Source: Polyangiaceae bacterium | GTDB lineage: Bacteria > Myxococcota_A > Polyangia > Polyangiales > Polyangiaceae | DNA length: 57,814 bases | Direction of reading: 5' to 3' | NCBI GenBank assembly: GCA_029261965.1 | Contig: JAJDAH010000095.1 | Coordinates: 1 to 57,814, forward strand | Shown: in pieces, positions 51,981 through 57,814 of the stretch | How the letters are laid out: each line of letters begins with the position of its first letter | Position numbering within the stretch: position 1 is the first letter of the stretch | Made by a program: the position numbers and the translations under genes | Notes under the pieces: model-generated | The model's input: the letters and a program-made list of their open reading frames with translations, nothing else | Databases searched by the model: none | Told to the model about the DNA's origin: nothing

Positions 51981-53591
51981 ATGCACCCGAGCGAGCGCAT
52001 TCCCGCGAAACCGGAAGCCGAGGAATGGGACGTCATCGTCATCGGGTGCGGTATGGGCGGTGGCACACTCGGCTACGAGCTCGCTCGACTCGGCCGCCGA
52101 GTGCTGTTCCTGGAAAAAGGGCATTTGCTGCACGGTGAGTCCGATGCGACCGGCGCACCCGAGCCGGGACTCGCCCAAGAGCTGGACGAGCGCTTGAGAA
52201 CCGCGCGCTGGCCGCTCCGTCTGCGAGGAAAAACGACCTTCGGCGACGTGGAATTCTACGCACCCCTCGGGTGCGGCTCGGCGGGCTCGACGAGCCTCTA
52301 CGGAGCGCAGCTCGAGCGATTCCGGCCCTCGGATTTTCAGCCTCGGGCGAGCTATCCGAAAGCGGCGGACTCTACGCTCCCCGATGAGTGGCCGATCTCC
52401 TACGAGGACATGCTTCCGAGCTACCGCCGCGCGGAAAGTCTATTCCAAGTGTGCGGAACCGACGATCCGCTCTGCCCGGATCCCAAAGGCGAGCTGAGGG
52501 AACCCCCGCCTCTGAGCGAACGCGACTCGCTGCTCCGCGACATCTTCACGGATTCGGGTTTGCACCCCTACCGCTCGCACGTCGGCATGAAGTACGTGCC
52601 GGGCTGCGAAGAGTGCCCCGAGATGTGCCCGCGGCCTTGCAAGAGCGACGCTGGCAACATCTGCGTACTGCCCGCGCTGCTCCAGCATGGCGCCCACATC
52701 CTGCCGCGCTGCGAGGTCACCCGAATCGACGCCAAGGGGCGACGCGCGACCGGCGTGCAAGCGCGTTGGCAAGGCCGGAACATCGAGCTCCGAGCGAAAG
52801 CCGTAGCAGTGGCCGCTGGCGCGTACATGACCCCGGTTCTACTCCTTCGTTCGAAGTCGCCCGACTGGCCCGACGGCCTGGCGAACAGCTCCGGTCTCGT
52901 TGGACGCAACCTCATGCTGCACGTCAGCGACTTTTTCACCGTCGACCCCGGCGAATTCCGTTCGGCCGAGGGGCCACGCAAATCGTTGTCGATGACCGAC
53001 TTCTACAACGACGACGGACACAAGCTCGGCGCGTTGCAGTCCGCCGCCTTTCCGCTGGTGCCCCCCTTCATCGAGGCCTACCTCCGGTACATCGACCAGC
53101 GCGACCCCCAGTGGTGGCGCGAGCACACCGCTCCCCTGATCCCCCAGCTCGCTCAGGCCGCGGCCGGGGCGTTCCAAACGGCGAGCGTCATGGTGACGAT
53201 CGTCGAAGACCTACCGTACTTCGACAACCGAATCATCGTCGACGAAAACGCGCCCAACCAAATGCGGTTCGAATATCGCTACACCGACGAGCTCGACGAG
53301 CGCAGTGAACGGTTCCGAAAGCGAGTGACGCGGCTGCTCGGCTCGAAACTCCGCGTGGTGAACGTGACCTGGGGCAAGAACAACATCAACTACGGCCACG
53401 TTTGCGGGACGTGCCGCTTTGGCAACGACGCGAGTTCGAGCGTCCTGGACCGGAACAATCGGGCCCACGACCTCGACAATCTGTACGTCGTGGATGCCTC
53501 GTTCTTCCCGTCGAGCGGTGCCATCAATCCGAGCCTCACGGTGGCCGCGAACGCCCTTCGGGTCGGTAGCGCGATACACGAAGCGCTATGA
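51981..53591 (+). CDS. GMC-family oxidoreductase
   Basis: 536 residues. FAD-binding DVIVIGCGMGGGTLGYEL (17-34), LFLEKG, the GGSxG-like GCGSAGSTSLYG (98-108) and the C-terminal GHVCGTCRFG...SSGAINPSLTVAANALR are typical of glucose-methanol-choline oxidases and dehydrogenases. The His-Asn style active-site end (NPSLT) is present. A Cys cluster CEECPEMCPRPC (209-220) is an insertion that could bind an Fe-S centre or zinc, and is often seen in sugar/alcohol dehydrogenases of this subgroup. Substrate unknown; a sugar or alcohol is likely. It leads a two-gene unit with the radical SAM gene 21 bases downstream. Confidence 0.92.
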   Translation: MHPSERIPAKPEAEEWDVIVIGCGMGGGTLGYELARLGRRVLFLEKGHLLHGESDATGAPEPGLAQELDERLRTARWPLRLRGKTTFGDVEFYAPLGCGSAGSTSLYGAQLERFRPSDFQPRASYPKAADSTLPDEWPISYEDMLPSYRRAESLFQVCGTDDPLCPDPKGELREPPPLSERDSLLRDIFTDSGLHPYRSHVGMKYVPGCEECPEMCPRPCKSDAGNICVLPALLQHGAHILPRCEVTRIDAKGRRATGVQARWQGRNIELRAKAVAVAAGAYMTPVLLLRSKSPDWPDGLANSSGLVGRNLMLHVSDFFTVDPGEFRSAEGPRKSLSMTDFYNDDGHKLGALQSAAFPLVPPFIEAYLRYIDQRDPQWWREHTAPLIPQLAQAAAGAFQTASVMVTIVEDLPYFDNRIIVDENAPNQMRFEYRYTDELDERSERFRKRVTRLLGSKLRVVNVTWGKNNINYGHVCGTCRFGNDASSSVLDRNNRAHDLDNLYVVDASFFPSSGAINPSLTVAANALRVGSAIHEAL

Positions 53592-53612
53592 ATGCGATAA
53601 TGGGAATCAAGA

Positions 53613-55427
53613 ATGGCTGACCTGAAAATCCTCCAAGAGTTCAACGAGTTCCGAGGCTCGCCCCCCGGCACGACAATCTGTCCCGCGCCGCTGATCAACC
53701 TGCACTTTTCGCAGCTAGGGGTCGTCACGGCCTGTTGCTTCAACCGCACGCACGTCCTCGGCACGTACCCCAAAGACTCCGTCGACACGATTTGGAACGG
53801 GCAGGCTGCCAAGGAGCTCCGCGAAGCCCTCGCGAAAAACGACCTCTCGAAGGGTTGCGAGAAATGCATGCAGCAAATCGAGGCACGGGATTTCGGCGGC
53901 TCGCACGCAGCCTTCTACACGATCTTCGCACGGGGCATGGCGGAGCGTCAAAAGGAGCTCGGCATCGCGCCCGACGTCGACCAATCGGTCACCCCGATGC
54001 CGATGAAGCTCGAGTTCAACATTCACAACGCGTGCAACCTCGAGTGCATCATGTGTCACGGGCTGGCGTCCTCTTCGATCCGCTCGCGTCGAGAATCCCA
54101 GCCGACGATGCCAAACCCATACGACGACGAGTTCGTCGACCAGCTCGCCCCCTACTTGCCCCACGTCGTGGAAGCCGATTTCATGGGTGGAGAGCCGTTC
54201 CTGGTGCCTGCCTATCGACAGCTTTGGGAGCGTATCGCCGAGGTGAGCCCGAAGACCAAGGTGCTCATCCTGACGAACGGAACGACCGTCGACGACAAGA
54301 TCCGCGCGCTCCTCGAAAAAATGAACTGCTCGATGCACATGTCGATCGACTCCGACGTCAAGGAGACCTACGAGACGATTCGCAAGAACGCTTCCTTCGA
54401 AGAGGTGATGGAGAACGCCAACTACTTCCGCGAGATGATGCCACCGGAGCACCCGCTGGTTTATCGCTACTGCCCGATGCGCATCAACTGGCGAGAGATG
54501 CCGCAGACGGTTCGCAACTGCAACGAGAACAGGACCATTCTCCACTTCAATCAGTTGGATTCGCCCATCAATTTCTCGCTGGCGACTCTGCCCTACGACG
54601 AGCTCGAAGAGGTCGTGGCGTATCTGGATGAAAACGGCCCAGAAGAGCCGACCACCGACATCGAGCGGGCGAACCACGGGAACTGGGTCGAGATGGTGGC
54701 CAGGTTCCGCGGCTTCTTAGAGCCAAGTAATCGACTGAATGGGCTCATCGCACGACTCGACACCGCCGCCGCCGTCGTGAGCCAGTACTCCGGTGGAATC
54801 GAAGGGCAGTCCAAGAAACGCCTCGCGATCATCGAGACTGAAGGTCCGCTGACCGAGGCGGTGAAGAGCTTCTTGATCACTCGACTCAATGTGGATCAAG
54901 GCGTGGCTAACGAACCGGAGATCCCCGACCACATCCTCGAAAGGTTCGAGGGCCGCACCAAGGGTCTTCTCGCATTCGTCGACCCAACTCCGCCGGACAT
55001 GTTCGTCAGAGTCTTCCTGAACGAGCTCCTCCGCACCTACTCGGGCGTGTGGGGAGTTTACGAGCCGCACGACTTCGGTGCGTTCGAGCGAATCCTCGCC
55101 TTTGCGCCCTGGGTCGCAGCGCTGCCCGATCCAAAAGGAGCGATTCGCGCCATGGTCGCCACTTCGCCGGAGGAGCTCTACCGGCTGTTCGGGCTGGTGA
55201 CATCCACCGACGAGGCCAAAACGCGGTTCGGAGCCGATCGCCCGATCGCAGCAATCGAAGAACCCAAAGCGATCGAAGAACCCAAAGCGGACGAGGCTCG
55301 CGACGATTTGCCCACGCCGTATCGACGCTCCCCTCGCAAGGAAACGTTGGCAGCAGTGGTCGCGGGCGCGATGATCGACAAGCTCGCGGGCTTGATCATC
55401 CGGGTGGCGGACGGTCCGCGCCGCTGA
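53613..55427 (+). CDS. N-terminal-twitch radical SAM protein
   Basis: 604 residues with a GGGAATC site. Residues 1-90 hold an N-terminal twitch/SPASM-like cluster (Cys23, Cys41-42, CEKC at 82-85). The radical SAM motif CNLECIMC (Cys141, 145, 148) follows, with FMGGEPFLVPAY and LTNGT. Auxiliary cluster before the core is the order of the N-twitch radical SAM family. Residues about 390-560 are an extra domain without recognised motifs, then a linker with two IEEPKA repeats and a hydrophobic C-terminal patch (LAAVVAGAMIDKLAGLIIRV) that may touch the membrane. It is 21 bases after the GMC gene. Confidence 0.9.
   Translation: MADLKILQEFNEFRGSPPGTTICPAPLINLHFSQLGVVTACCFNRTHVLGTYPKDSVDTIWNGQAAKELREALAKNDLSKGCEKCMQQIEARDFGGSHAAFYTIFARGMAERQKELGIAPDVDQSVTPMPMKLEFNIHNACNLECIMCHGLASSSIRSRRESQPTMPNPYDDEFVDQLAPYLPHVVEADFMGGEPFLVPAYRQLWERIAEVSPKTKVLILTNGTTVDDKIRALLEKMNCSMHMSIDSDVKETYETIRKNASFEEVMENANYFREMMPPEHPLVYRYCPMRINWREMPQTVRNCNENRTILHFNQLDSPINFSLATLPYDELEEVVAYLDENGPEEPTTDIERANHGNWVEMVARFRGFLEPSNRLNGLIARLDTAAAVVSQYSGGIEGQSKKRLAIIETEGPLTEAVKSFLITRLNVDQGVANEPEIPDHILERFEGRTKGLLAFVDPTPPDMFVRVFLNELLRTYSGVWGVYEPHDFGAFERILAFAPWVAALPDPKGAIRAMVATSPEELYRLFGLVTSTDEAKTRFGADRPIAAIEEPKAIEEPKADEARDDLPTPYRRSPRKETLAAVVAGAMIDKLAGLIIRVADGPRR
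55254..55289 (+). repeat. Perfect 18-bp tandem duplication
   Basis: Two exact copies of an 18-base unit beginning ATCGAAGAACCC encode IEEPKA-IEEPKA in the linker of the radical SAM protein. Confidence 0.9.
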
Positions 55428-56703
55428 GTGACGAACGAAGCTCCTTTTCGAAGTGAGCCACGAAACCGTCGACGTCCACTGGGTCAGCGCCGAGCAACGT
55501 GAACGCACGTGCCAGCTCCGGCTCGCTCTCGGCGAACAGCTTCTTTGATTGCTCGAGAACTCGCGTGTCGTACGGCGTGTAGAGATGGTGCACGAACTTC
55601 GGGTAGTAGCATCGCATGCAGATCGTATCGACGTGCGCGAGTTCCTCCGACTCGGTTCCCGCGAACGCCATTCGAGACTTGACGTAGCGATCCCCGTTCC
55701 ACACGTTCTCGAAGCTCACTTCTCCTGCCCGCATCGTGCCGAAGTCGTCGTCCTCTTTCGCAGCGGCGCAGCACGGCGAGACCGGACCGCCGGCAGTCAC
55801 CACGGAGTAGCTGTAGTGCCAGGCGCACGCCCCCGGATACGCCGACGGGATCCCCTTCGGCAGTGGGCTCCAGGACGCGGCGAGTTCGTGGTCCATGAAA
55901 TAGCCGCTTCGCCCGGCCGCTTCCCATTCCGAGGCTAGCTTCGCCGCTTCTTCGTCGGAGGTCTGAGGCTCCTCGTCTTTCCGGTAGCTCGGCAGCCAGC
56001 TCTTTTCGTGGACGAAGGCCTCGTTGCGCTCGAACTTTATGCCGATGCTGTCTGAAAACTCCTCGGCGGCGCCCACCTCGTTCTCGTTGTGGCTGAAAAC
56101 CAGAAACTTGTAGGTGATCTCGGTGGCCGTCCCCAAGCGATCCCTCGCCTTCGCCATGCGCGAGAGGTTTTCTTTGACGAGCTCCACGTTGCCGCCGACG
56201 CGATGCACCTCGTAGGCCTCCTGGGTGAAGCCATCGACGGAACACGTCAGTCGATCGAGTCCGCAATCCATGAGCGCGTCGACGCGTTCGTCGGAGAGCT
56301 TGAGCGACAAATTGGTGTGCACGACGGTCTCGATGTCGAGGTCCGCAGCGCGGCGAATGAACGTTGCCAGATGTTGGTTCAGAAGCGGCTCGCCGTAGTT
56401 GTAGAAGTTCACCAAGAAGAGGTAGGGACCCATCTCGTCGAGCAGCGAGTCGTACAACTCCGGGCTCATCTTGCTTCGATCGGTCCGCACGACTTTCAGC
56501 GGATTCTCGCGGACTCGGCGGCTCTCGTTTTCGATGCCCGTCGGACAGGTCGGGCACTTCAACTGGCAAATGTCGGACGGATCGATGCTGATGTAGTACG
56601 GATACGAGTCCACACGCACCGCGCCCGTGTACATGGCGTACTTCGCCTTCAGGAAGTTCACGAACGCTTCGCGGTTCGTTTTTCTGACCGCGGTGTCCGT
56701 CAC
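55396..56703 (-). CDS. Radical SAM / SPASM-domain protein
   Basis: 435 residues from a GTG at 56703 that overlaps the upstream stop (GTGA) and has an AAGGA site; longer frames run into the sulfotransferase gene and are rejected. The core motif is CQLKCPTC (Cys46, 50, 53), preceded by YYISIDPSDI, with NFYNYGEPLLN and HTNLSLKL. C-terminal cysteines (GACAWHY, CCAAAKEDDD, CMRCYYP) mark a SPASM auxiliary cluster. Such enzymes modify peptides, sugars or alcohols; the substrate is unknown. It is coupled to the sulfotransferase gene, and its 3' end overlaps that of the N-twitch radical SAM gene by 32 bases. Confidence 0.93.
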   Translation of the reverse strand: MTDTAVRKTNREAFVNFLKAKYAMYTGAVRVDSYPYYISIDPSDICQLKCPTCPTGIENESRRVRENPLKVVRTDRSKMSPELYDSLLDEMGPYLFLVNFYNYGEPLLNQHLATFIRRAADLDIETVVHTNLSLKLSDERVDALMDCGLDRLTCSVDGFTQEAYEVHRVGGNVELVKENLSRMAKARDRLGTATEITYKFLVFSHNENEVGAAEEFSDSIGIKFERNEAFVHEKSWLPSYRKDEEPQTSDEEAAKLASEWEAAGRSGYFMDHELAASWSPLPKGIPSAYPGACAWHYSYSVVTAGGPVSPCCAAAKEDDDFGTMRAGEVSFENVWNGDRYVKSRMAFAGTESEELAHVDTICMRCYYPKFVHHLYTPYDTRVLEQSKKLFAESEPELARAFTLLGADPVDVDGFVAHFEKELRSSLSGADRPPPG

Positions 56704-57548
56704 GGCTCGTCCTTCGCCGATATCCCGGGGCTTGTCAACGCGCTGGCATCGACGACCTCGGTCATATTGCCGTCTTTCGCCCAATCCGGGCCGAGCTCGT
56801 ACCCAGCCTCGACAAAAGGCTCGCCGGCCACGTCTTCGAACACTCGGCGTTGCTCCTGGGTCCAATCGTGCCAACGCGGCGTCAACTTGTCGCGGCTCAC
56901 CTCCGCTGGGAACGACGAGTTGATCGGCTTGGCGTTCCGAATGAAATCGACCCCAGACTGCGCCGGAGCCTCACCGAGGAACTTGAAGGCTTTCGCGAGC
57001 TCTGCCGCCGTGTCCGTGATGACGGCTTCGTACCGAACGGTCACGAGCTTGCCGCCGTCGGGTCCGTCGCAAAACTTCCGGGCGGCGGCCACGGATTGTG
57101 CCCAGGTGGCGCACGCCTCGTCGTGCTTCATGGGGTTGACGAAGTTTCGTAGAGATTCGACGACTTGCCGACCGTCTCGCAGCATGTAGACGAAGCGAGC
57201 GTCGGGGAAAAATTCGAGCATGGTGTGCATGTGCAGGGTGTACTGCGGCGTCTGCTCGACCCAGCGTTTGCCGCCGGAACGTTCGCAGTAGAGCGCGTTC
57301 ACCCCCAGCCCGATGAAACGGGCGAACTCCCGAAGTTCGACATTCTTTTGACTCAACCAGTGAAAGTCCCCTCGACTCGTACCGAACTCGTGAACCTCGG
57401 CGATGGCGCGATGCAGAGGAACCAGAAAGTCGCTCTCGGGCCCTCCCCAGAGTCCCGGGTTCTGGCAGAGAGCCCACTGCATCATGCTCGTCCCGGAGCG
57501 AGGCGCTCCTACGACGAATATCGGGCTGTCACAGACAGAGACCTTCAT
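56700..57548 (-). CDS. PAPS-dependent sulfotransferase family protein
   Basis: 282 residues from the ATG at 57548 (a GTG two codons earlier is possible). The 5'-phosphosulfate loop FVVGAPRSGTSMM lies at about residue 11-22 and the 3'-phosphate site YMLRDGRQVVESL at about 121-133. It would move sulfate from PAPS to a hydroxyl or amine of a sugar, lipid or peptide; cytoplasmic, no signal. It opens a two-gene unit with the SPASM radical SAM gene and is divergent from a GT2 gene. Together these suggest sulfation of a small carbohydrate-containing product. Confidence 0.92.
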   Translation of the reverse strand: MKVSVCDSPIFVVGAPRSGTSMMQWALCQNPGLWGGPESDFLVPLHRAIAEVHEFGTSRGDFHWLSQKNVELREFARFIGLGVNALYCERSGGKRWVEQTPQYTLHMHTMLEFFPDARFVYMLRDGRQVVESLRNFVNPMKHDEACATWAQSVAAARKFCDGPDGGKLVTVRYEAVITDTAAELAKAFKFLGEAPAQSGVDFIRNAKPINSSFPAEVSRDKLTPRWHDWTQEQRRVFEDVAGEPFVEAGYELGPDWAKDGNMTEVVDASALTSPGISAKDEP

Positions 57549-57619
57549 GCTCACCGACTCTACTACTTTCGTACGCCCTTGGCCGCTCGCAGGCGGGCTG
57601 GTAGTTAGTCCCCCGGGCG

Positions 57620-57814
57620 ATGATAATTTCGGTAGAGACGCCGGTATTCAAAGGGCGGCGGCTTCAGCGGTGCATTGATTCCGTCCTGTACCAAAGCTCT
57701 CGGGATTGGACCTACTCCCTGTTGTGGGACGGCGGTGACGACGAGTCGCGACGGATCCTGGAGGCACTCGCTGCGGAGCGACGTCCCAACGTGACGGTTC
57801 ACTTCTCGAAAAAT
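57620..57814 (+). CDS. Family 2 glycosyltransferase, N-terminal part only
   Basis: 65 codons are open from the ATG at 57620 to the window end. The start MIISVETPVFKGRRLQRCID, then SVLYQSSRDWTYSLLWDGGDDES, is the typical GT2 (GT-A fold) N-terminus: a first strand and nucleotide-binding loop, then a D-rich strand end. It continues past the window. Divergent from the sulfotransferase gene (71-base gap). Confidence 0.85.
   Translation, partial: MIISVETPVFKGRRLQRCIDSVLYQSSRDWTYSLLWDGGDDESRRILEALAAERRPNVTVHFSKN

Noticed and set aside
1-57814. CRISPR arrays, insertion sequences, rRNA and phage genes
   Set aside because: None seen: no direct repeats with spacers, no transposase or integrase motifs, no rRNA-like stretches.

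Overview
GC-rich DNA with densely packed genes on both strands. Gene content points to a member of Myxococcota, Polyangiales-like: a gliding/sporulation-type (Glt/Nfs) envelope cluster, paired myxobacterial outer-membrane barrels, Cys-rich lipoproteins and many TPR and HEAT proteins. The species cannot be named from the sequence. Landmarks are ftsY, frr, tRNA-His and tRNA-Gly.

Left third (1-20.8 kb, minus strand): one long cluster, read from about 20.8 kb down to 1. In order it encodes a periplasmic TPR protein (GltC-like), a 1244-aa TPR protein (GltD/AgmU-like), a TPR lipoprotein (GltE/AglT-like), an 85-aa secreted acidic protein, an FHA/one-membrane-pass/AgmX-PglI-C-domain protein (GltG/PglI-like), another TPR lipoprotein, and a giant TPR protein of at least 3195 aa that leaves the window (AgmK/GltI-like position and build). 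Two tandem outer-membrane beta-barrel genes at 27.4-29.3 kb look like the GltA/GltB (or NfsA/NfsB) partners. Together these form most of a trans-envelope machine. Its proton-channel motor (AglRQS type) is not in the window.

Middle (21-42.5 kb): mainly housekeeping and small accessory genes. These are two Cys-rich lipoproteins, a YraN-like protein whose start codon is missing, two HAMP-type membrane sensors without an output domain, HEAT proteins, FtsY, a histone-deacetylase-family hydrolase, tRNA-His, a PLP trans-sulfuration enzyme, another small lipoprotein, a PP2C phosphatase, ribosome recycling factor, a patatin, an EEP-family hydrolase and a polytopic glycosyltransferase-like membrane protein.

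Right part (42.6 kb to the end): directly after tRNA-Gly and a decayed-looking stretch comes an accessory cluster of alternating convergent and divergent mini-operons. Two large proteins share an undescribed domain of roughly 350 residues (anchors DYGEL, FDRGH, GREPTYL) joined to TPRs. In one the order is domain-TPR-methyltransferase; in the other it is TPR-domain. Beside them are a TPR-radical SAM-SPASM protein, two aminotransferases (class III and DegT/DnrJ type), a GMC oxidoreductase, an N-twitch radical SAM protein, a SPASM radical SAM protein, a sulfotransferase and the start of a GT2 glycosyltransferase. My reading is a modular pathway for an aminated, possibly sulfated, glycan or glycoconjugate, with several enzymes tethered by TPRs. 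This is the best candidate for an undescribed system. All function calls come from motif reading alone; no database search was run.
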